DNA from: JANNWF01 sp052390415
Lineage (GTDB): Bacteria > Pseudomonadota > Gammaproteobacteria > Xanthomonadales > Xanthomonadaceae
Direction: 5' to 3'
Length of the DNA: 18,677 nt
NCBI GenBank assembly: GCA_052390415.1
Contig: JBQTGY010000179.1
Coordinates: 1-18,677, forward strand
The position numbers were made by a program, and so were the translations under genes. The notes under the pieces are model-generated. The model was not told the origin of the DNA. It saw nothing but the letters and a program-made list of their open reading frames with translations, and ran no database searches. Within the stretch, counting starts at the first letter, position 1, and every line of letters begins with the position of its first letter. Below are positions 1-6,813 of the stretch, piece by piece.

Positions 1-1
1 G

Positions 2-646
2 GTCGAGGGCGCAAGCGAGTTGCCATATCTCCATCGAGTGGTGAGCGAAGAATCAGCAAGACGCAAGCGCCCGTTCCCCGAATGGATCGTTGACGCACAG
101 CCTGAAGATTGGCAACGCTTGGGCCAGCGCTATTTGCACCTGAGCGAACGTTGGCGAGGCGACAAACCCATTGCGACCGACAAGTTGCCAGGCAACTGGT
201 TGCTTGCCGGGGCGGCTCTGGCCATGTTGCCCGACGCCCGGATCATCGCCCTGCAACGCGACCCGATCGAGACCTGCTGGTCTTGCTACAAGCAGTTATT
301 CGGCAAGGACATGGTGGGCTTTGCCTATGATTTCCCGAGCATTGCATCGTACTGGCGCGATTATTCGCGTTTGGCGCAATTCTGGGCCCAGCGGCATCCG
401 AAACGGTTCCGCATGCAAAAGTACGAGGAGTTTGTTGCCGACCCGGAGGGTCAGACGCGTGCTTTGCTCGACTTTTGCGATCTTCCGTTCGATGCCGCCT
501 GCTTGCGTTTCCATGAAACCCAGCGCAGCGTGCGCACCGCCAGCGCAGCGCAGGTCAGGCAACCACTGCGCAAGGACACCGCGCGCACAGCGGCCTACGG
601 TTCCTTGCTGGACCCTTTGCGCGAACTTTTGCCAACCCATCCGTGA
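2..646 (+). CDS. TPR-type sulfotransferase, C-terminal part (5' end outside window)
   Basis: This frame is open from base 2 to the TGA at 644-646, so it is the 3' part of a gene that begins before the window. The visible part is the C-terminal sulfotransferase domain, which would transfer sulfate from PAPS to an unknown acceptor. It opens in a block ending ELPYL, just after where the phosphosulfate-binding loop should lie, and contains RDPIETCWS, matching the 3'-phosphate-binding segment of the family. It aligns almost end to end with the C-terminal half of the protein at 3659-5302, sharing the blocks NWLLAGAA, TCWSC.KQLFG and SAAQVRQP. The N-terminal TPR region and P-loop are inferred from that paralog, not seen. 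A 9-base inverted repeat follows the gene. The acceptor substrate is unknown. The family call is firm. Confidence 0.88.
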   Translation, partial: VEGASELPYLHRVVSEESARRKRPFPEWIVDAQPEDWQRLGQRYLHLSERWRGDKPIATDKLPGNWLLAGAALAMLPDARIIALQRDPIETCWSCYKQLFGKDMVGFAYDFPSIASYWRDYSRLAQFWAQRHPKRFRMQKYEEFVADPEGQTRALLDFCDLPFDAACLRFHETQRSVRTASAAQVRQPLRKDTARTAAYGSLLDPLRELLPTHP

Positions 647-663
647 CTGGCGGGAACGTCGCA

Positions 664-683
664 GGGCGCTGATGTCAGCGCCC
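664..683. repeat. Hairpin between sulfotransferase and trigger-factor-like gene
   Basis: Arms 664-672 (GGGCGCTGA) and 675-683 (TCAGCGCCC) are perfect inverted complements, giving about an 8-base-pair stem with a four-base loop. No U-tract follows, so it could be a weak terminator, an attenuating hairpin or an mRNA-stabilising structure. It lies between the sulfotransferase stop and the ribosome binding site of the next gene. Confidence 0.4.
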
Positions 684-711
684 CGGCGGGATGACGCAGC
701 ACCGAAATTCT

Positions 712-718
712 GGAGGAG
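712..718 (+). promoter_or_regulatory. Ribosome binding site for the trigger-factor-like gene
   Basis: GGAGGAG lies five bases before the ATG at 724. It fixes that ATG as the start in preference to an in-frame ATG at 691. The protein from 724 also begins exactly where trigger factors begin (MEVVLENLGKLERR). Confidence 0.75.
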
Positions 719-723
719 TTCAC

Positions 724-1758
724 ATGGAAGTTGTGCTTGAAAATCTAGGCAAGCTGGAACGCAGATTGACAGCCCGGGTCTCGGGCCAGCAGCTTGAGGC
801 GCAGGTACGTGCACGCCTGCTGGAGCTAGCCAGAACCGTCAGCATCAAGGGATTTCGCCCCGGCAAGATTCCAGCGAGCGTGATCGAGCAGCGGTTCGGG
901 GCGCAGGTGCGCAGCGAAGCCATGGCCGCGTCGATAACAAGTTCTTTGCAAGAGGCGCTGCTGCAGGAGCACCTTCGCCCCGCGCTCGCGCCTGCGATCA
1001 GTGCTCGCCCGATCGATGGTGGGGACATCGAGTACACCGCCGACTTCGAAGTACTGCCGGAGTTGGGCCCGATCAGCGTAACCAACCTCGCGCTGACGAA
1101 GTGCGTCGCCCACGTCGAAGAAGCGGATGTCGATCGCGCCATCGAGGCGCTGCGACGGCAGCACGGTCCTGCCCCCGGTTTGGAATCCGCATCGTCAGTC
1201 AACGACGAGGCTTTGCTGGAACGTTTGGGCGTTCGCTACGGCGGCATGGAGTGGGTCAGAGACGAAGTCCGTTCCAATCTCGAACGTGATCTCGCCACCG
1301 CCATCGCCGCTCGCAACAAAGCCGAGGCATTGCACCATCTGTTGGACGCTTTCGCCGACCTCGACGTGCCCAAAGGTCTGGTCGAGATTGAAAAAAATGA
1401 GCGATTTGCCCACGCGCAACGAAATGCGGTGAGTGCGAAGGTTGCGCCACCAGCGGATGTGGCGGACTTCACAGCAGAAGCGCAATCGCGCGTGCGCGCT
1501 TTCATCTTGCTGACCGAAATTGCGCGTCAAAACGCCATCGCGCCAGAGCAAACGCGGATCAACGCAGCGTTGGCTGAGATCGCCGCCCGCTATGTGGATC
1601 CGGAGAACGTCGTCCAGCTGTATGTGCAGGACACCGAGCTGATGGCAAGCCTGCGCAATCAGGTGATCGAAACCCAGGTGATCGAGTGGATCGTCGCCAA
1701 CGCAAAAGTGACGGAAAGAACGCTGGCATTCAGCGAAGTAATGTTGGCAAACGACTGA
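724..1758 (+). CDS. Trigger-factor-like ribosome-associated chaperone lacking the PPIase domain
   Basis: The 344-residue protein matches trigger factor at both ends. Residues 1-147 form the ribosome-binding domain, with the docking-loop signature GFRPGKIP at 43-50. Residues about 160-344 form the alpha-helical C-terminal chaperone domain, including LLERLGVRYGG, EVRSNLERDL and AKVTERTLAFSEVM, which align with the end of E. coli Tig. The FKBP-type prolyl isomerase domain that normally separates them, roughly 95-100 residues, is absent. About a dozen residues (PAPGLESASSVND) replace it, which explains 344 residues against the usual 430 or so. The frame is continuous with no sign of a frameshift. 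The gene is not beside clpP or clpX, the usual neighbours of tig, so it is probably a second, specialised copy. It should act co-translationally at the ribosome exit in the cytoplasm. No symbol is given because the main tig is presumably elsewhere. Confidence 0.88.
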   Translation: MEVVLENLGKLERRLTARVSGQQLEAQVRARLLELARTVSIKGFRPGKIPASVIEQRFGAQVRSEAMAASITSSLQEALLQEHLRPALAPAISARPIDGGDIEYTADFEVLPELGPISVTNLALTKCVAHVEEADVDRAIEALRRQHGPAPGLESASSVNDEALLERLGVRYGGMEWVRDEVRSNLERDLATAIAARNKAEALHHLLDAFADLDVPKGLVEIEKNERFAHAQRNAVSAKVAPPADVADFTAEAQSRVRAFILLTEIARQNAIAPEQTRINAALAEIAARYVDPENVVQLYVQDTELMASLRNQVIETQVIEWIVANAKVTERTLAFSEVMLAND

Positions 1759-1788
1759 CCCGCGCAAGTCCGACTGTAGTTGCCGTCA

Positions 1789-1813
1789 TGCTGCCTGCGA
1801 TATCGCGGCAGCA
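1789..1813 (+). terminator. Candidate hairpin after the trigger-factor-like gene
   Basis: TGCTGCC (1789-1795) pairs with GGCAGCA (1807-1813). The inner GCG/CGC extends the stem after a single bulged T, leaving an ATAT loop. It starts 31 bases after the stop codon. No run of T follows, so intrinsic termination is uncertain. Confidence 0.35.
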
Positions 1814-1911
1814 CTGCTTGTCAGGCCAATGTTAACCGCTGGGTGGCAGGTAGCACCGGCGTTCATCAACCGGTGTCGACCCATAACTCCGAAAACTGAA
1901 GCCGCACAAGG

Positions 1912-1945
1912 AAAAACGCCTGCCGGGCAGGCCCGGCAGGCGTTT
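1912..1945 (-). terminator. Intrinsic terminator of the IPTL-CTERM gene
   Basis: A perfect 14-base-pair stem (1914-1927 with 1932-1945, core CGCCTGCCGGG) encloses the loop CAGG. Read on the minus strand, the hairpin ends in a run of T (A at 1912-1916 on the plus strand). This is the classic Rho-independent layout, 37 bases beyond the stop of the minus-strand gene at 1982-3316. On the plus strand only TTT follows the stem, so it would be weaker for readthrough from the trigger-factor-like gene. Confidence 0.85.
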
Positions 1946-1981
1946 GGTTCAAGCTTCTGAAAACGGGTTACGCGTCAGCAA

Positions 1982-3316
1982 TCAACCCTGACGGCGCATT
2001 ACCGCGACACCGGCCAGCAAGCTCATCAGCAAGGCCATCAACGCCAAGGTCCACACGTTGTTGGTCGGGATGAACGCCGGTGCCGGCAACAAGGTAGATC
2101 CCTGCAGATTGAAGGTGAAGTTCTGAGCACCAAAGCTGCAGTTGAGTACGCCGGCCGTGGTGCCAACCGCTGTCGAGGTGTACGAAACCGTCGTCGACGC
2201 CGAGCCATTCGCCGGCACCACGATGCTCAGCGGCGATGCCGTGAACGCAGTGTTGGCGGGCTGGGTGCAGGTGACGGTCGCCGGCAGGGTTCCCGGATTC
2301 TGGAAGCTGATCGGTGCCGTACTGGCCGCGCCGCCCAACGGGCGGGGAGCCAACGTGACCAACGATCCGGACGCAGGCGTGCTCGTAAGCGCCGGCTGCG
2401 TGCCGGCCGGGCACGTCAAGGTGAACGTGCGGGCGTTGGCTGCACCACCGCGGCTCTCGTTGCAAGTCAAAGTCTGCGTGACTTCGGCCGCACCCAAGGT
2501 GCACGTGCCGGACAACGTTGTCCCCGAAATGGCTCCATTACCGATGGCGGAGATCGATTGACCAAAACCGCTGAACGGAGCTGAGGGGGCCGTACAGGTT
2601 GTCGTCGTGGTCGCCGGCGCACCAGCTCCGGATCCAGCAGTGCCGATGCTTACCGTGATCGAACCATTGCCCGTGGTACCCACCAAGCTGCCACCGGTGA
2701 ATGGAACCGGCTGACCTGACGCAGGGGCGTAGGCAAACTGCGGCGGTACGGCGCCGCCTGCGATCGTCACTGCTGTATTGGGGGTGTTGTCCCACACGTA
2801 CCGAACGACTGTGGCCGGAAAACCGTTTGCGGCCGTTGTGGTCATCTCGGCATAACCATAATGCAGGCTATTGCCGTTGGCTTCGTTCTGAAAACGGAAG
2901 CCCACAAAAGACGTTCCGGTAGCCCGGAAGGTGGTTCCCGTCGTGGTCACTGTGCCCACGGTGGCGTAGGTGCTGGCAGGCCCGACGACCGTTCCAGGAG
3001 TCAGCGCTGTGACCACCGTTCCCACGCCAACCACTGCGTTGACATTGGCTGCGGTATTGGACGAGAAGAACGCGAGGTTGCCCCCGCCGAGGAAGGGGTT
3101 GAAATCCCACCCTGCAACTGTGGCGTTTGCTGAGACGCCGGTGACCAGGTTGAGGTACAACCCGTCAATGTTTGCCGCGACCGGCAGATTGACCACGCCA
3201 CTATCCACAACGGCGGCGAAGGCAGAGGATGAAAACAGGCACAGCGCCGCAAAATGTGCGGCCACGGCCCGACGGCTAACGCGGCGTTTGCTTGCTTGAA
3301 GTTGCAGTGTTGCCAT
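1982..3316 (-). CDS. Secreted protein with IPTL-CTERM-type sorting signal
   Basis: The 444-residue protein has a Sec signal peptide: basic residues (KRRVSRR) at 10-16, a hydrophobic stretch and a likely cut after SSAFA near residue 34. The body is rich in Thr, Ala, Gly, Ser and Val, as in beta-rich extracellular proteins. Residues about 35-190 form one domain. After a low-complexity linker, residues about 240-405 hold cysteine-containing Ig-like segments, one with the ISFQNPGTLPATV pattern of choice-of-anchor/ASH-type domains. The C-terminus has IPTNNVW at 416-422, a hydrophobic helix at about 423-439 and the basic tail MRRQG. That is the architecture of IPTL-CTERM sorting domains, which in other bacteria co-occur with exosortase H. 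The motif departs from the usual IPTLSEWG. The start is set by AGAGGGA (3324-3330), seven bases upstream. The gene is monocistronic with its own terminator. Its role is unknown; a surface or matrix protein is an inference. Confidence 0.82.
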   Translation of the reverse strand: MATLQLQASKRRVSRRAVAAHFAALCLFSSSAFAAVVDSGVVNLPVAANIDGLYLNLVTGVSANATVAGWDFNPFLGGGNLAFFSSNTAANVNAVVGVGTVVTALTPGTVVGPASTYATVGTVTTTGTTFRATGTSFVGFRFQNEANGNSLHYGYAEMTTTAANGFPATVVRYVWDNTPNTAVTIAGGAVPPQFAYAPASGQPVPFTGGSLVGTTGNGSITVSIGTAGSGAGAPATTTTTCTAPSAPFSGFGQSISAIGNGAISGTTLSGTCTLGAAEVTQTLTCNESRGGAANARTFTLTCPAGTQPALTSTPASGSLVTLAPRPLGGAASTAPISFQNPGTLPATVTCTQPANTAFTASPLSIVVPANGSASTTVSYTSTAVGTTAGVLNCSFGAQNFTFNLQGSTLLPAPAFIPTNNVWTLALMALLMSLLAGVAVMRRQG

Positions 3317-3658
3317 TTGGCAGTCCCTCTTTAATTATGGGTGACGATTTGCGCTAACGAAGCAGTAACGCGCAGCTGAACGCGCGCTGACGGAAATTGC
3401 GTCTTGAAGCGTAACCCAAGTTTGCGTTCTGTAACAGTCCAAAAGCGAATGAATCAAGCCGATTTCTGCACCCGCAGGCCCGGCAGTCGGAGGCGTGGAA
3501 CGAGAATTGGGCGGGGCGGACACACTGTTAAGCTCATCGTGGCGTAAAAAGTTGGCCGACGAGCGATGCTTCCCTAAGTCAGTTTCGCATTGCCCCATTC
3601 GGTTTATTGTCTGCCGCGACAAGCGCTCGACGCGCGGCGCCATCCGGAGCCTTGAGGA
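3317..3658. other. Divergent intergenic region with phased AACG repeats
   Basis: These 342 bases separate the minus-strand IPTL-CTERM gene from the plus-strand sulfotransferase, so promoters for both should lie here. A CATAAT (minus strand, plus coordinates 3334-3339) resembles a -10 box, but no good -35 element is spaced from it. TAACG, TAACG and GAACG recur at 3355, 3366 and 3378, 11-12 bases apart, with further GTAAC words at 3411 and 3431. The second GTAAC is part of CTGTAACAG (3429-3437). I find no credible coding sequence or RNA gene. Confidence 0.5.
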
Positions 3659-5302
3659 ATGAAAGACGCAAGCGGCGCTCAATCGTCCGCTAAAGCGGCG
3701 AAAACACTTCGGCTTCTGGCGGTTGCGTTCGCCGCCGGCGATCTGCGCGGCGCTGAAGTGCACTGGCTGCTGCTGTCGATGCAGTTGCCGGATCACCCGC
3801 AAACCCTGCATTGGCAAGGCCAACTTCGCTTGGCAAGTCGCCAACCCACGCTCGCAGCCGATGCGTTTGCGGCGGCCTTGCGCAAGCAGCCGAACGAACC
3901 CGCTACCTTGATTGGCCTGGCAACTGCGCTGGCGGCAATGAATGAATGGGAGACCGCGAATACTCACCTTCAGCAAGCCGCGTCATGTACCGATACCGCA
4001 GCGGGTTGGCTACAACTCGCATTGGCGTTTGATGCGCATGGGAACGCGGTAGACGCCCTGAGCGCCAGTGAAAAGGCAATCGCGCTGGACCCATCATTGG
4101 CCAAGGCGAGGCTGATGCGCGCCCGCACCCTGCAGATGCTGGGCGATTCGGATGGCGCCGCAACGGAATTCCGACGCGTGCTTGGCAATCGCCAAACCCA
4201 GGCGGCAGCGTGGTTTGGATTGCTTGATCTGAAATCCATCCCGTTGGTCGGTGACGAATTGATCGCATTGCAGCGTTGCTCGGCTGCGTCGCATCCGCCA
4301 GCAGACAAACTGCTGCTGGAGTTTGCGCTCGCCACCGCATACGAGGCCGCGGGCCACTACCCGCAGGCGGCCGCCACGTTCCTGAAAGCCAATCAGCATG
4401 CATCCACACTGCGACCGTGGAGCCCAACGCGCCTGCGGCGCGACGTGGACGAAACGGAAGCCGCATTTCGGCAATCGACTCGTCCAAGGGATCATGGCAA
4501 GCATGAGCGGGTGGGCAGCCAGGTAATCTTCGTGACCGGATTGCCCCGCTCCGGAACGACCTTGTTCGAGCAGATATTGGCGGCGCATCCACGCGTGTCG
4601 GCGAGCGGCGAGTTGCCCTACCTCGAGCAAGTCCTTGCACGCGAGTCGCTGCGCCGCGGCCAGACGTTTCCACGTTGGGTTGCTGACTGCCCTGCCGCAG
4701 ACTGGGCCCGACTGGGCGAGGAATATCTGCGCTTGACCGCACGATTCCGCAACGACCATGCCGTGATGACAGACAAGGCACCCAACAACTGGTTGCTGGC
4801 CGGCGCGGCGATGGCGATGCTCCCTGGTGCCCGTTTTCTGCACTGTCACCGCGACGCGGTCGAAACCTGCTGGTCCTGTTTCAAGCAGCTGTTCGGTCCC
4901 GATCAAGCCCACTTCTCTTACGACTTCGACCACCTCGCCGACTTCTGGCGGGCCAGCGAACAGTTGAGTCGCTTTTGGGAGTCGGCATATCCCGAACAAT
5001 TCAGCCGCCGCTGTTATGAAAATCTGCTGGCCGATCCGGAAGCTGAAACCCGCGCTCTTCTGACGTTTTGCGGACTGGATTTCGACGAAGCCTGCTTGCG
5101 TCCCCATCTGGCCACCCGCAGCATTCGCACCCCCAGCGCCGCACAAGTTCGACAACCGATTCGACGCAGCACTTCGCGAGCCAGTCAGTACGGATCTGCC
5201 TTGGACCCCCTCCGACTTGCGCTCGCGCGTGTGGGGTATCAAAGCCCAGCGGAAGCCATCGGTCAGGGTCTGTTGACATTCATGGAGCGACCTACGCCAT
5301 GA
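3659..5302 (+). CDS. TPR-containing sulfotransferase, complete
   Basis: The 547-residue protein has two parts. Residues about 20-250 are helical and TPR-like; the clearest repeat lies near 115-178 and includes SASEKAIALDPSLAKARL. Residues about 285-540 are a PAPS-dependent sulfotransferase domain. The 5'-phosphosulfate-binding loop GLPRSGTT is at 294-301 and the 3'-phosphate-binding segment RDAVETCWS at 398-406. No signal peptide or membrane segment is seen, so a cytoplasmic enzyme is likely; the TPR part may bind the acceptor or partner proteins. It is a clear paralog of the gene at the left edge, in the same orientation. The start is supported by GGAG at 3646-3649, nine bases upstream. It converges on fumC with 13 bases between stop codons and no visible terminator, so the two transcripts may overlap. 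The acceptor is unknown. Confidence 0.9.
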   Translation: MKDASGAQSSAKAAKTLRLLAVAFAAGDLRGAEVHWLLLSMQLPDHPQTLHWQGQLRLASRQPTLAADAFAAALRKQPNEPATLIGLATALAAMNEWETANTHLQQAASCTDTAAGWLQLALAFDAHGNAVDALSASEKAIALDPSLAKARLMRARTLQMLGDSDGAATEFRRVLGNRQTQAAAWFGLLDLKSIPLVGDELIALQRCSAASHPPADKLLLEFALATAYEAAGHYPQAAATFLKANQHASTLRPWSPTRLRRDVDETEAAFRQSTRPRDHGKHERVGSQVIFVTGLPRSGTTLFEQILAAHPRVSASGELPYLEQVLARESLRRGQTFPRWVADCPAADWARLGEEYLRLTARFRNDHAVMTDKAPNNWLLAGAAMAMLPGARFLHCHRDAVETCWSCFKQLFGPDQAHFSYDFDHLADFWRASEQLSRFWESAYPEQFSRRCYENLLADPEAETRALLTFCGLDFDEACLRPHLATRSIRTPSAAQVRQPIRRSTSRASQYGSALDPLRLALARVGYQSPAEAIGQGLLTFMERPTP

Positions 5303-5315
5303 GTGTCAACAGCCC

Positions 5316-6710
5316 CTAGCGCTTCTTGGGTCGAGCACGCTTCGGCATGGCGAGTTTCATCGGGTCGAGTAACTGTCTCAAGTCGTCCAACGGCATGCCC
5401 GTCATCTCGCCGGCCACATCCACCACGCTTCTGTTTTCAGCGTACGCGCGTTTGGCAACCGCAGCCGCCCGCTCGTAGCCAATCAGCGGGTTCAATGCTG
5501 TCACCAAGATGGGATTGCGGTTGAGCGTCGCGCCGACGCGATCCTTTCGCACCTCGAAACCTGCGATGGCGTGGTCAGCCAGGGAACGCATGCCGTTGCT
5601 CAGCAATTCGATCGATTGCAGCAGGCTGTAGGCGATTAGCGGCAGCATGGTATTGAGCTGAAAGTTGCCGCTTTGCCCGGCGATGCTGACGGTGACGTGC
5701 TGCCCCATCACCTGCGCGCACACCATGCAAACAGCTTCGGGAATCACCGGGTTGACCTTGCCCGGCATGATCGAAGAACCCGGCTGTAGCGCCGGCAGTT
5801 CGATTTCGCCCAAACCCGCCAAAGGGCCGGAGTTCATCCAGCGCAAATCATTGCTGACCTTCATCAGAACGACCGCCAAACCGTTGAGTTGGCCAGACAA
5901 CTCAACGGCAGCGTCCTGGCCCGCGATGCCCTCGAACAGATTGTCCGCATTGCGCAAACGCAAACCCGTCCGTCGCGACAATGCCGCCACCGCGCGACGC
6001 GCGAACTGCGGGTGAGCATTGATGCTGGTGCCGATGGCGGTTCCACCCAGAGGCAGGCGATGAAGACGTTTGCTGGCATCCACCAAACGTTCGGCGGCGG
6101 TGCCCAACTGAGCCGACCATCCGCCCAACTCCTGGGCAAACGTCAGCGGCATGGCATCCATCAGATGCGTGCGGCCGGTCTTCACTACGGTTGCAAGTTG
6201 GCGCGCCTTTCGATCAATCACCTTGCGAAGCTGCGCCAGCGCTGGCAGCAGCTGTTCTTTGACCTGCATCGCGGCCGACACCTGAATGGCAGTCGGAATG
6301 ACATCGTTCGAGCTTTGACCAAGGTTGACGTGATCGTTCGGATGCAGGTCAATGCCGGTGCGACGCGCCAAATGCGCGATGACCTCGTTGGCATTCATGT
6401 TGCTCGAGGTGCCAGAGCCCGTTTGAAAGACGTCCAGTGGAAACTGGTTGTGATGCTGACCATGCGCGACTTCCATTGCCGCGCGGATCAAGGCGGCCGC
6501 CCGTTCGCCATCCAGCAATCCCAAGGCAAGGTTCGCCTCGGCGGCAGCCGCCTTGATCAGGGCCAGCGCCCGAATGAAGGCGCCTGGCAAACGCAGCGAA
6601 GAGATGGCGAAGTTCTCGACCGCGCGCTGGGTCTGCGCACCCCACATTGCATCGGCGGGTACTTCCAATTCACCCATGCTGTCGTGTTCGATGCGGGTGT
6701 GACTGACCAT
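5316..6710 (-). CDS. fumC: Fumarate hydratase class II
   Basis: FumC interconverts fumarate and L-malate in the TCA cycle without an iron-sulfur cluster. The 464-residue protein, the normal family length, carries all superfamily signatures: SGTSSNMNANEV (99-110), GRTHLMDAMP (179-188, with the active-site His) and GSSIMPGKVNP (311-321, the mobile catalytic Ser loop). The chosen start reads MVSHTRIEHDSMG and has GGGAG (plus coordinates 6716-6720) five bases upstream; an in-frame ATG at 6815 would add 35 unrelated residues and run into purB. The gene is divergent from purB and convergent with the sulfotransferase. The Lys/Arg-rich tail (KRARPKKR) is longer than typical. FumC enzymes are known as the oxidant-stable fumarases, which fits an aerobic life, but no regulatory site was identified. 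Confidence 0.96.
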   Translation of the reverse strand: MVSHTRIEHDSMGELEVPADAMWGAQTQRAVENFAISSLRLPGAFIRALALIKAAAAEANLALGLLDGERAAALIRAAMEVAHGQHHNQFPLDVFQTGSGTSSNMNANEVIAHLARRTGIDLHPNDHVNLGQSSNDVIPTAIQVSAAMQVKEQLLPALAQLRKVIDRKARQLATVVKTGRTHLMDAMPLTFAQELGGWSAQLGTAAERLVDASKRLHRLPLGGTAIGTSINAHPQFARRAVAALSRRTGLRLRNADNLFEGIAGQDAAVELSGQLNGLAVVLMKVSNDLRWMNSGPLAGLGEIELPALQPGSSIMPGKVNPVIPEAVCMVCAQVMGQHVTVSIAGQSGNFQLNTMLPLIAYSLLQSIELLSNGMRSLADHAIAGFEVRKDRVGATLNRNPILVTALNPLIGYERAAAVAKRAYAENRSVVDVAGEMTGMPLDDLRQLLDPMKLAMPKRARPKKR

Positions 6711-6813
6711 GGCGACTCCCAACAGTTCAATGATCGCAAGCTTATCCCGAGGTGAAAGGCGGGCTCGCTCGGTTACCATTCGCCCGCCTTCTTCAATGCC
6801 ACCCTTGTTCGCC
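6711..6813. promoter_or_regulatory. Shared fumC/purB divergent intergenic region with candidate purB promoter
   Basis: The 103 bases between the start codons must drive both genes. For purB, GTGAAA (6752-6757) and TACCAT (6774-6779), 16 bases apart, match four of six positions each with the -35 and -10 consensus. A 9-base inverted repeat, AAGGCGGGC (6756-6764) and GCCCGCCTT (6782-6790), brackets the putative -10 and could be an operator or a leader hairpin. All of this rests on pattern only. Confidence 0.3.

Noticed and set aside
691..723. Upstream in-frame ATG extending the trigger-factor-like protein by 11 residues
   Set aside because: The extension is unrelated to trigger factors and runs over the strong GGAGGAG site that serves the ATG at 724.
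724..1758. Pseudogene interpretation of the short trigger factor
   Set aside because: The frame is intact, the ribosome binding site is strong and both flanking domains keep their conserved residues. The missing part corresponds to one whole domain, unlike random decay.
3335..3976. 213-codon minus-strand open frame spanning the intergenic region and the start of the sulfotransferase
   Set aside because: The composition is shadow-like and it covers the likely promoter region of two genes. About half of it lies opposite the TPR part of a real gene. No domain is recognisable.
4094..5242. 382-codon minus-strand open frame opposite the sulfotransferase
   Set aside because: The plus strand encodes a sulfotransferase with P-loop and conserved paralog; the antisense frame has no supporting motif.
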